Assembly (NCBI GenBank): GCA_964591105.1
Contig: CAZPZR010000008.1
Location: 1 to 41,494, forward strand
Source: CAZPZR01 sp964591105
GTDB taxonomy: Bacteria > Bacillota > Clostridia > Lachnospirales > Lachnospiraceae
DNA length: 41,494 bases
Direction: 5' to 3'
Part shown: piece by piece, positions 16,863-23,757 of the stretch
Layout: each line of letters begins with the position of its first letter
Position numbering within the stretch: position 1 is the stretch's first letter
Notes under the pieces: model-generated
What the model was told of the DNA's origin: nothing
Databases searched by the model: none
What the model saw: only the letters and a program-made list of their open reading frames with translations
Position numbers and translations under genes: made by a program

Positions 16863-18241
16863 TAGCAAAGCCTCCATCCTGGAAGATATTTGTTCTTAAG
16901 TGTGCCATTGCCAAGCTTTCCAAATCCCAACGGATATCCATCTACACATACCAGATACCAGCCTTTGTCTTTGGAAGAAACCAGATCATCCACCTCCAGA
17001 GTTTCCCCTTTCAAATAACGGCGAATACGGTCATCTTCTACGGAAAAATCCAGGACTTTCTTGTATTCTTCTTTTTTTAGACACATAGCCAGCGCCTGAC
17101 TTGGCTCAAAACGGTTTTTCTTTAGTTCCCCTAATAATAATCCCGTACGAAGGAATCGGATTCCCTTCACATCTGGAAGATTCTCTGGCATATAGTAAAC
17201 ACGTTCGCCATGGATATCCATGCGAGACGGATCCAATTCCCATGCCACATCTTTCAAAAATGTTTCTAAATCCTCCGGAAGTTTTTTCTTTGTCTTTTTC
17301 TCCACGCGAATCTTTGGTTCCTCAACAGATGCTCCCTTCTGCAACAATGCGAGGAAATGTCCCTCTCCCTGCATCTTGTGAGGGAAAATGCGGACAGTTT
17401 TGGAAAATTCCTCAGATTTTGAATCTGTAAGTTCTGGCATTCCTGGAGTAAATCCTTCGTATGGAGTCATTTCCAAAATCTGAAATTCTGGATACGTTGA
17501 AAGAAGGTGTTCAATCATTCCTTCATTCTCACGTCCGTCAAATGTACAGGTTGAATAGAGCATCTGACCGCCTGGCTTCAACATTCTGGCTGCCTGAAGA
17601 ATAATATTTTTCTGAAGATTACAGAAAAACTCTGGACCATGCTCTTCCCATGCCTTTACCATCTTTTTATCTTTGCGGAACATTCCCTCTCCAGAACAAG
17701 GTGCATCGATTAAGATTTTATCGAAATATTCTGGGAAATAATTTTCCAATTTTCCTGGTTCTTCACTGAGCACCAGTACATTTCCAATTCCAAAGACTTC
17801 AATATTCTTCAAAAGTCCTTTTGCTCTAGAGTTACTGATATCATTTGCAATCAGTACGCCTTCGCCTTGAAGCTTCGCACCAAGTTCTGTTGCTTTTCCT
17901 CCTGGTGCAGCACACACATCCAGCACTTTATCTCCCGGTTCGATTGGCAAACGGTTGGCTGGTGTCATAGCACTTGGCTCCTGCAAATAATAGAGTCCCG
18001 CAAAATAATAGGGATGTTTGGATGGAACAACGCTGTCTCCATCGTAATAATATCCGTTCTCAATCCATGGGATTGGGCGAATCTCAAATGGACAGATTTT
18101 TTCAAATTCTTCCGGTGAGATTTTTCCTGTGTTCACACGAAGCCCATAGTAACGAGGTTCTTCGTAACAGGCAATGTATTCATCAAATTCTTCGTTCAGA
18201 AGTTCTTTCATTTTATTTTCAAATTGTTCTGGCAGTTTCAC
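16862..18241 (-). CDS. RsmB/RsmF-type rRNA m5C methyltransferase
   Basis: A 459-residue SAM-dependent RNA cytosine-C5 methyltransferase of the NOL1/NOP2/Sun family. The SAM-binding region is VLDVCAAPGGKATEL; motif IV DAPCSGEGMFRKD and motif VI YSTCTFDGRENEG carry the two cysteines used for release and catalysis. The C-terminal part (VEDDRIRRYLKGETL, LVCVDGYPLGFGKL) matches the PUA-like tail of RsmF/YebU, making 16S rRNA the likely substrate. It begins with GTG, eight bases after GGAGG. First gene of a seven-gene run down to recU. Confidence 0.92.
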   Translation of the reverse strand: MKLPEQFENKMKELLNEEFDEYIACYEEPRYYGLRVNTGKISPEEFEKICPFEIRPIPWIENGYYYDGDSVVPSKHPYYFAGLYYLQEPSAMTPANRLPIEPGDKVLDVCAAPGGKATELGAKLQGEGVLIANDISNSRAKGLLKNIEVFGIGNVLVLSEEPGKLENYFPEYFDKILIDAPCSGEGMFRKDKKMVKAWEEHGPEFFCNLQKNIILQAARMLKPGGQMLYSTCTFDGRENEGMIEHLLSTYPEFQILEMTPYEGFTPGMPELTDSKSEEFSKTVRIFPHKMQGEGHFLALLQKGASVEEPKIRVEKKTKKKLPEDLETFLKDVAWELDPSRMDIHGERVYYMPENLPDVKGIRFLRTGLLLGELKKNRFEPSQALAMCLKKEEYKKVLDFSVEDDRIRRYLKGETLEVDDLVSSKDKGWYLVCVDGYPLGFGKLGNGTLKNKYLPGWRLC

Positions 18242-18275
18242 GTAAGTATCCTCCCAAATTGTTTTATCAATATTT

Positions 18276-18286
18276 TTACGTACTTC
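18276..18286 (-). promoter_or_regulatory. Extended -10 promoter for the rsmF operon (approximate box position)
   Basis: Between the M23 peptidase stop and the rsmF GTG the minus strand reads TGTTATACT, an extended -10 element (TG-n-TATACT). No good -35 is seen at 17 bases upstream. It is the only promoter-like site before the seven-gene operon. Box coordinates are approximate and may be off by up to about 15 bases toward 18300. Confidence 0.4.
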
Positions 18287-18307
18287 ACTTTAGTATAACA
18301 TATTCCA

Positions 18308-19039
18308 TCAAACATCTCCACCCCGACTTGTGAATGCATACTTTAATTTCTTCGTTTCCAATATTTTCAGCAGATAATATGGATTCAAGCTTATCTCACT
18401 TCCGTTTTGATACGTATAGATTCCCACATGCAAATGCACTTGAAATTTCCCGGTAGTTCCTTCTGGACCATACCCAGAATCTCCCATATATCCCAGAAGT
18501 TCCCCCGCGGTTACACGGTCTCCTTCCCGAAGATTTGCATAAGAATCCAAATGTGCATAGTAGTAATATGTACCACTTTCTGCGGTGATTCCAATGCGAT
18601 ACCCTCCTTTTTCCAGCCATCCAAGATTTGTAATTACTCCATCTGTCATGCTCAGGACCGGATAAATGCCACGCACATTTTTCGAGGCCATCACATCAAC
18701 ACCCTCATGACCACGTGTGCCACCATACGTCCGTTCATACATCCAGGAATTTTCAAAAGCTGTTTTTAACGTGTTTTCTTTTGTAGATTCTGGAACCGGA
18801 AAATATCGCAGTTCCTGCTGAATTTTACAAAGTAAGTTTTGACAATTTATGGTGAGTTCTTCTTGATGCTCCATCATCTCTGGTGCTCCAAAATCCTTTC
18901 GGAACTCCTCGTCAGTAATCTGCAATGTCTGATACCTCCAATACATACTATGTTCCTGCAAATGCTTGGTATCCTGTACACAGAATATTACAAGAACCAG
19001 CAGCCAGACTAATTTTTTCAATACATGTTTTTGCTTCAT
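18308..19039 (-). CDS. M23-family zinc metallopeptidase, membrane-anchored or secreted
   Basis: A 243-residue LytM-type protein. An uncleaved anchor or signal segment spans about residues 8-20 (KKLVWLLVLVIFC). The catalytic domain (about 105-225) has the zinc ligands H111 and D115 in GHEGVD, H163 in YAHLDSY and the HxH pair H202/H204 in VHLHVG, so it should be an active peptidoglycan endopeptidase or lytic factor. The size and anchor resemble sporulation M23 proteins such as SpoIIQ/SpoIVFA, but specific markers of either are not recognised. No ribosome binding site stronger than GTGAAG is visible before the ATG. It stands alone between the pepD terminator and the rsmF operon. Confidence 0.88.
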   Translation of the reverse strand: MKQKHVLKKLVWLLVLVIFCVQDTKHLQEHSMYWRYQTLQITDEEFRKDFGAPEMMEHQEELTINCQNLLCKIQQELRYFPVPESTKENTLKTAFENSWMYERTYGGTRGHEGVDVMASKNVRGIYPVLSMTDGVITNLGWLEKGGYRIGITAESGTYYYYAHLDSYANLREGDRVTAGELLGYMGDSGYGPEGTTGKFQVHLHVGIYTYQNGSEISLNPYYLLKILETKKLKYAFTSRGGDV

Positions 19040-19068
19040 TTCTTCACACGTTTTCTTTTACTATATGC

Positions 19069-19104
19069 AAAAAGACTGAACCCCTATTCAAGGATTCAGT
19101 CTTT
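19069..19104 (-). terminator. Intrinsic terminator of pepD
   Basis: A 10-bp perfect stem (AAAGACTGAA with TTCAGTCTTT), extendable to 13 bp with one U-G pair, is followed on the minus strand by five T's. It lies 24 bases past the pepD stop and about 30 bases before the M23 peptidase ATG. Confidence 0.85.
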
Positions 19105-19127
19105 GAAAGTTCTGTATAAATTTGCTC

Positions 19128-20570
19128 TTATTTGCACTTAGCAAGAATGTTCAGAAGGTAGTCCCAAGTACGCTGTGTAGATGCAATATCCAATTTTTCA
19201 TTGAATGAGTGTACACCAAACATTTCTGGTCCAAAGGATACGATGTCAAGATCTGGTTTCTTGGACATAAAGTATCCACATTCTAATCCTGCATGCATAG
19301 AAATAACTTCTGGTGTCTTTCCATACATTTCTTCAAATGTGCTGATCATAATATCGCGAAGTGGAGAAACTTCAGAGTACTTCCATGCTGGATATTCTCC
19401 GATTACTTCTTCGTAAGCACCTACAAGTTCTCCTAAGCATTTCAGACGCTCTGCAATTTCCCATTTCTTTGTTTCCATTGCGCTTCGAATCTGATATTTT
19501 GCTACTACTTCTTTGTCTGTTGTTTCAATCACACCAAGGTTCAAAGAAGATTCTAATGCACCTTCTAATACACGGCTATATTCCTGTACACCCTGAAGTG
19601 CAACTACGATGTAAGCGATTACGTCTGTTGTGCTTTTCTTTGTTAATGCACAAGCTTCTGTTTCACCTTCATCTTTTAATTCTACAAAAAGTCCTGGTTC
19701 AGAAGAACCGAATTCTTCTTTCCATGTTTCATCTAATCTTGCTACAACAGCTTTCGCTTTGTCAGCATCTTTTACAATGAACTCTGCAACACTTTCTAAT
19801 GTGATTACGTTCATCTTAGATCCACCATTAACAGCAATGATAGAAAGTTCTGTTTCTCTCTGAATGTTGTTCAGGAGACGTCCGATTAACTTGTTCGCAT
19901 TTCCACGTTCCTGCTGGATTACCTGTCCAGAATGTCCGCCGCGGAGTCCGCCAACTTTTACAGTAAGTTTTGTTCCAGATACCTGTTCTCTCTGCACTGG
20001 AATATGTGTTGCATAGTTGATTCCACCTGCACAGCCAGCTGTAAGGATTCCTTCATCTTCAGAGTCCATGTTCAATAATTTTTTACCTTTGAACTCAGAC
20101 ATATCAAGTCCAATTGCTCCACCCATACCAGTTTCTTCATCAACTGTGAAAATCACTTCCAATGGTGGGTGTGGAATCTCATCGCTTTCCAAAATTGCCA
20201 TTGCCATTGCGACTGCAATTCCGTTATCTCCCCCAAGTGATGTTTCTTTTGCTTTCACAAAGCCATCTTCGATATAGAGCTGCAATCCGTCTGTTTTAAA
20301 GTTGTGTGTAGATCCTGGTACCTTTTCACATACCATATCCATGTGTCCCTGAAGAATTACTGGTTCGGATGTTTCATATCCAGCAGTTCCAGGTTTCTTA
20401 ATAATAACATTCTTCACTTCGTCACGATGTACGTCCAGGCCTCTTTCCTTTGCCCAGTTGTAACAGTAATCGCTGATGCGATCCATGTCGAATGTTTCGC
20501 GTGGGATTTTATTTAACTCCTCGAAGTTTTCCCACACTCTTTTTGGTTCAAGATTTTCTAATACTGCCAT
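19128..20570 (-). CDS. pepD: Aminoacyl-histidine dipeptidase (M20 family)
   Basis: A 480-residue cytosolic di-zinc dipeptidase that cleaves Xaa-His and related dipeptides. M20 landmarks are ILQGHMDMVCEK (zinc His), SLGGDNGIAVAMAMA (bridging Asp), VDEETGMGGAIGLD (catalytic Glu pair), MDSEDEG, and AGLECGYF near the end. The length matches PepD. GAGGG stands before the ATG at 20570, with a promoter upstream and an intrinsic terminator downstream, so it appears monocistronic. Divergent from the ylbJ-like gene. Confidence 0.95.
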   Translation of the reverse strand: MAVLENLEPKRVWENFEELNKIPRETFDMDRISDYCYNWAKERGLDVHRDEVKNVIIKKPGTAGYETSEPVILQGHMDMVCEKVPGSTHNFKTDGLQLYIEDGFVKAKETSLGGDNGIAVAMAMAILESDEIPHPPLEVIFTVDEETGMGGAIGLDMSEFKGKKLLNMDSEDEGILTAGCAGGINYATHIPVQREQVSGTKLTVKVGGLRGGHSGQVIQQERGNANKLIGRLLNNIQRETELSIIAVNGGSKMNVITLESVAEFIVKDADKAKAVVARLDETWKEEFGSSEPGLFVELKDEGETEACALTKKSTTDVIAYIVVALQGVQEYSRVLEGALESSLNLGVIETTDKEVVAKYQIRSAMETKKWEIAERLKCLGELVGAYEEVIGEYPAWKYSEVSPLRDIMISTFEEMYGKTPEVISMHAGLECGYFMSKKPDLDIVSFGPEMFGVHSFNEKLDIASTQRTWDYLLNILAKCK

Positions 20571-20606
20571 TTATATACCCTCACTTTGACATAAATTTCT
20601 ATCATC

Positions 20607-20635
20607 ATTATGGAGCAAAACGTATAAAAAAGCAA
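20607..20635 (-). promoter_or_regulatory. Promoter of pepD
   Basis: TTGCTT (20635-20630), 17-bp spacer, CATAAT (20612-20607), giving a predicted 5' UTR of about 30 nt. It is interleaved with a sporulation-type promoter pointing the other way. Confidence 0.55.
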
Positions 20636-20650
20636 CCAAAATAATACAAT
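20622..20650 (+). promoter_or_regulatory. Candidate sigma-E-type promoter of the ylbJ-like gene
   Basis: GTATAAA (20622-20628), 14 bases, AATACAAT (20643-20650). The -10 matches 7 of 8 positions of the B. subtilis sigma-E consensus (CATACA-T type); the -35 shares only the ATA core. B. subtilis ylbJ belongs to the sigma-E regulon, which supports the call. Confidence 0.4.
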
Positions 20651-20683
20651 TAAATAAAGAATTTTCTGAAAAAATTAGAATCT

Positions 20684-21631
20684 ATGAAACAAAAAGCTGT
20701 TATTTTTTTGACAATTACGTTTTTTCTTCTATTATTATGCTTTCCGAAACAAGTATTCCAAGGCGCAAGCTCCGGGCTTTTGCTCTGGTTTCATACGATG
20801 CTTCCAACACTTCTGCCATTTTTCATTACGACAAATTTCTTAATGGAAACTTCTGCTTTGGAGTGGTTATGCCGGATTATTCATCCTATATGTTCCAGAA
20901 TTTTTCATGTTTCCAAAGAAGGATCTTTTGCAGTTTTTTCTGGTTTCCTCTGCGGATACCCTATGGGAAGCAAAATCACAGCCACACTTGTTAAGCAGCA
21001 AAAAATCTCACTCGCAGAGGGGAATTACTTATTATCTTTTTGTAATAATACCAGTCCTATGTTCTTGATCAGTTTTGTATTATTTCAGTGTCTAGATGCA
21101 ACGTACAATCCATATCCTTGCTTTTGCATCTGCATCCTTGCACCAATTTTGTGCAGTCAACTATTTTACTACTGCTACTATAAAAAACGAATCCGTGAAT
21201 CAAATCGGTCAGTTTTTTCGAAATCCATATCCTATTCGACACAACTATCGTTTTCTGGGAATCTCATAGACTCTTGTATCATGAATAGTTTTGAAGCAAT
21301 CACGAAAATTGGTGGTTATATGATGCTTTTTTCAATCCTTCGTGAGTTATCTTTGATGATTTTCAAAGAGCATTCCTGGTTCCATTATATTTTGATTGTA
21401 TCACTGGAATTAACAAACGGAATCTCTGGAATCAGTCAATCTGATTTACCAATGAATCTCGCGTTGCTTCTCTGCCTTTCTCATGCTGCATTTGGTGGGT
21501 GGTGCGCTGTGGCACAGACCGCATCTATGATTCAGGGCAGCAGGCTTCGATTATTTCCTTACATAATAGAAAAGCTGGTCACCGCTTTGGTCACCAGCCT
21601 ATTGATATCTCTTTATCTTTACTTTTTGTAA
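20684..21631 (+). CDS. YlbJ-like sporulation integral membrane protein
   Basis: A 315-residue polytopic membrane protein with about eight hydrophobic segments. The family's nucleoside-recognition-like gate motifs occur in each half: GFLCGYPMGSKITA followed by LLSFCNNTSPMFLI, and later LELTNGISGIS with LCLSHAAFGGW. These are typical of YlbJ, a mother-cell sporulation protein, though this one is shorter than the roughly 400-aa Bacillus protein. The ATG has no recognisable ribosome binding site in the preceding 20 bases, unusual here. It is on the plus strand, against the neighbours, and its stop abuts the stop of the convergent gene with no space. Confidence 0.8.
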   Translation: MKQKAVIFLTITFFLLLLCFPKQVFQGASSGLLLWFHTMLPTLLPFFITTNFLMETSALEWLCRIIHPICSRIFHVSKEGSFAVFSGFLCGYPMGSKITATLVKQQKISLAEGNYLLSFCNNTSPMFLISFVLFQCLDATYNPYPCFCICILAPILCSQLFYYCYYKKRIRESNRSVFSKSISYSTQLSFSGNLIDSCIMNSFEAITKIGGYMMLFSILRELSLMIFKEHSWFHYILIVSLELTNGISGISQSDLPMNLALLLCLSHAAFGGWCAVAQTASMIQGSRLRLFPYIIEKLVTALVTSLLISLYLYFL

Positions 21632-22273
21632 TTACATTAAATCATCTTCATCAAGGAAGTAGTCATCTTCTACAACTGGTTCCTCTGGTACTTGCTGTGT
21701 ACCATATTCTGCTTCTAAACCTGCTGCTGACTGTTCTGGAATTTCTAATTCAGAACGATTGTTACGAACCATGTCATAGCACTCCTGTAATGAATTTACA
21801 AGACCATCATACTTTGTTGTATAGCTGTCTAATGTATGTCCGATAATGCTTTCTGCATTAGACAAAAGGTCATCTGTGTACTGCATTGCACCAATACGGA
21901 TGTCGTTCGCATCTCTTGTTGCATTATCAAGAATCTGCTGTGCCTGCTCTGTGGCAGCAGTTACGATTGCATTCGCCTGTGCATATGCCTGCTGCATGAT
22001 CTCGTGTTCACTTACTAATTCATTGGTATGAATCTGCGCTTCCTCAATCATGTTATCTGCTTTTGCCTGTGCATCTGCAAGGATTGCATCTTTATTTGCA
22101 ATAATCTTCTGATAACGCTTGATTTCATCTGGAGTCTTCATACGAAGCTCACGTAAAAGTTCATCCATCTGATCCTTATTTACAATAATCTTGGATGTTG
22201 ACAATGGCTGAAACTTGCAACTGTCAATATATTCTTCAATTTCTTCAATAATCTGCTCAATACGGCTACTCAT
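21632..22273 (-). CDS. Coiled-coil protein, DivIVA/ATPase-subunit-like, function unknown
   Basis: A 213-residue, highly helical protein. Residues about 55-150 form a long coiled coil rich in Ala, Gln and Glu (KIIANKDAILADAQAKADNM, QAYAQANAIVTAATEQA), resembling proteins labelled as V/H+-ATPase subunit H or DivIVA-like in Clostridia. The C-terminus is acidic and ends in DDYFLDEDDLM. No transmembrane segment. AAAGGAG, partly in the coaD stop region, precedes the ATG, and it is the last gene of the rsmD-coaD transcript. A division or envelope scaffold is possible but not shown. Confidence 0.75.
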   Translation of the reverse strand: MSSRIEQIIEEIEEYIDSCKFQPLSTSKIIVNKDQMDELLRELRMKTPDEIKRYQKIIANKDAILADAQAKADNMIEEAQIHTNELVSEHEIMQQAYAQANAIVTAATEQAQQILDNATRDANDIRIGAMQYTDDLLSNAESIIGHTLDSYTTKYDGLVNSLQECYDMVRNNRSELEIPEQSAAGLEAEYGTQQVPEEPVVEDDYFLDEDDLM

Positions 22274-22276
22274 TAT

Positions 22277-22765
22277 CTACACTCTCCTTTTTATCATCTT
22301 GTCGCGAATCTTCTCCACGACACTCTCAGGTACAAACTGAGTTACATCCCCTCCGAAAGCTGCCACTTCCTTCACTGTGCTGGAACTTAAGTATGAATAT
22401 TCCAAACTGGTGGTCAAGAAGATGGTCTCCACATTCTCATCCAGCTTATGATTCATCTGAGACATCTGAAGTTCATACTCAAAGTCCGTAATGGCACGGA
22501 GACCACGTACAACTGCACGTGCACCTGTCTGCTTGGCAAAATCTACCAGCAAGCCGGCAAATGGCATAATTGTAACATTCTCCATGTCTTTCGTCACTTC
22601 CTCTAACATTCTAACACGTTCTTCTACGGAAAACAACGGGCTTTTTGCGTTATTATTCAATACGCCGACAATTAATTCATCTACGAGTCCCGCAGATCTT
22701 TTGATAATATCTAAATGTCCCAGAGTTACTGGGTCAAAGCTTCCTGGGTAAATTGCTTTTAACAT
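22277..22765 (-). CDS. coaD: Phosphopantetheine adenylyltransferase
   Basis: A 162-residue enzyme transferring an adenylyl group to 4'-phosphopantetheine in coenzyme A synthesis. It has the nucleotidyltransferase T/HxGH motif in GSFDPVTLGHLDII, the substrate-binding RGLRAITDFEYELQM, and the second signature SSSTVKEVAAFGG. Length is standard. The start overlaps the rsmD stop by 7 bases, the common rsmD-coaD pairing. Confidence 0.97.
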   Translation of the reverse strand: MLKAIYPGSFDPVTLGHLDIIKRSAGLVDELIVGVLNNNAKSPLFSVEERVRMLEEVTKDMENVTIMPFAGLLVDFAKQTGARAVVRGLRAITDFEYELQMSQMNHKLDENVETIFLTTSLEYSYLSSSTVKEVAAFGGDVTQFVPESVVEKIRDKMIKRRV

Positions 22766-23328
22766 ATTTCTTTCCTTCCTGCTATCTCTACAAATACATG
22801 CTTGTTTGTTTTATATTCTTTTTCTTTGATCAGTAAAAAGCCGAAATCTTCCAGATAATCAAACTTTGTCTCCTTGGATGCTTCCACGATTACGACGCAA
22901 TCTTCAGAAAGAAGGGATGACTCTGCCAAGTACTCCAGCACCATCTTCTCCCATCCCTGGTCGTATGGAGGATCCATGAAAATATAGTCAAACTTAATCT
23001 CGCCTTCCAACTTGCGAAGCGCAGTCATCACATCTCCGGTCATTGTTCTGGCCTTCTGAGATAAATTCGTAAACTTCAGATTGTCCTTGATGCAAACCAT
23101 TGCTTTCGGGTTCTTTTCGACAAAAACAGCCTCACGCGCACCACGGCTTAATGCCTCGATTCCGATTCCGCCACTGCCGGCGAACAAATCCAAAAAGTTA
23201 CAATCATATATATAAGGATTGATCATGTTGAACAACGTCTCCTTGATACGATCCGTTGTTGGTCTAGTTTCAATCCCGTCTAAAGTCTTAAGCTGAAGGC
23301 GTTTCGCCGTTCCACCAATTACTCGCAT
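22759..23328 (-). CDS. rsmD: 16S rRNA (guanine966-N2)-methyltransferase
   Basis: A 189-residue SAM-dependent methyltransferase. The SAM loop is LDLFAGSGGIGIEALSRG and the catalytic motif IV is FMDPPYDQ, as in N2-guanine methyltransferases; the opening MRVIGGTAKR is typical of RsmD. The ATG at 23328 follows AGGGGAG; the frame runs open to 23406 but that extension crosses the promoter and is not coding. Directly overlaps coaD. Confidence 0.96.
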   Translation of the reverse strand: MRVIGGTAKRLQLKTLDGIETRPTTDRIKETLFNMINPYIYDCNFLDLFAGSGGIGIEALSRGAREAVFVEKNPKAMVCIKDNLKFTNLSQKARTMTGDVMTALRKLEGEIKFDYIFMDPPYDQGWEKMVLEYLAESSLLSEDCVVIVEASKETKFDYLEDFGFLLIKEKEYKTNKHVFVEIAGRKEIC

Positions 23329-23362
23329 AAACTCTCCCCTAACATAAATATACTTTTGTAAT

Positions 23363-23391
23363 ATTATAAATTTGCAGGTAAAGAAAGTCAA
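23363..23391 (-). promoter_or_regulatory. Promoter of rsmD-coaD
   Basis: TTGACT (23391-23386), 17-bp spacer, TATAAT (23368-23363). A near-consensus sigma-A promoter with a UTR of about 28 nt to the rsmD ATG. Confidence 0.8.
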
Positions 23392-23428
23392 TTGGGGACA
23401 CCACATTTTTCAAAAAGGTACAGGGCAA

Positions 23429-23481
23429 AACGCAAAATAGGACGTAGCCTTTTTGAAAAAGGCTACGTCCTATTTTGCGTT
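23429..23481. repeat. Perfect 53-nt palindrome at the SASP stop codon; likely terminator
   Basis: Two 26-base arms (23429-23454 and 23456-23481) are exact reverse complements around a single central base at 23455, with the centre reading CCTTTTTGAAAAAGG. Imperfect pairing continues outward (GGG at 23423-23425 with CCC at 23486-23488). On the minus strand it begins within the SASP stop codon and is followed by four T's, so it can act as that gene's terminator. The arm length and perfect identity exceed ordinary terminators. Confidence 0.85.
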
Positions 23482-23686
23482 ATTTCCCAGACATCTGCTT
23501 TTCCTGCTGCTCGATCATTTTCTTGACCATATACCCGCCTACAGAACCATTCTGTCTGGATGTTAAGTCTCCGTTGTATCCATCTGTTAATGGAACTCCC
23601 AGTTCGTTTGCAACCTCATATTTGAATTTGTCTAATGCACCTTTTGCTTCTGGTACCGCTGCTTTGTTTGATGAACGATTTGCCAT
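23480..23686 (-). CDS. Small acid-soluble spore protein, alpha/beta type
   Basis: A 68-residue DNA-binding spore protein that coats forespore DNA and protects it from UV and heat. The germination-protease recognition region KYEVANELGV and the conserved C-terminal block NGSVGGYMVKKMIEQQ are both present. A strong AGGAGG precedes the ATG. Expression is expected from a forespore (sigma-G) promoter; a CATATACTA stretch lies about 50-60 bases upstream but no clear -35 is visible. It is a single gene between recG and a large palindrome. Confidence 0.95.
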   Translation of the reverse strand: MANRSSNKAAVPEAKGALDKFKYEVANELGVPLTDGYNGDLTSRQNGSVGGYMVKKMIEQQEKQMSGK

Positions 23687-23757
23687 AATAGTTCTCCTCC
23701 TTTTTGTAACTTTGTAACGTTTTTTCTTTGTTGTTACGCTGTTAGTATATGAAGGAT

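Noticed and set aside
16152..18241. Overlapping stop/start codons as evidence of frameshifts or pseudogenes
   Set aside because: All proteins are full length for their families; TAATG and ATGA junctions are ordinary translational coupling.
21571..21600. Hairpin GCTGGT...ACCAGC near the end of the ylbJ-like gene as a terminator
   Set aside because: It is made by a coding repeat (LVTALVTS), contains a C-C mismatch and has no T-tract after it.
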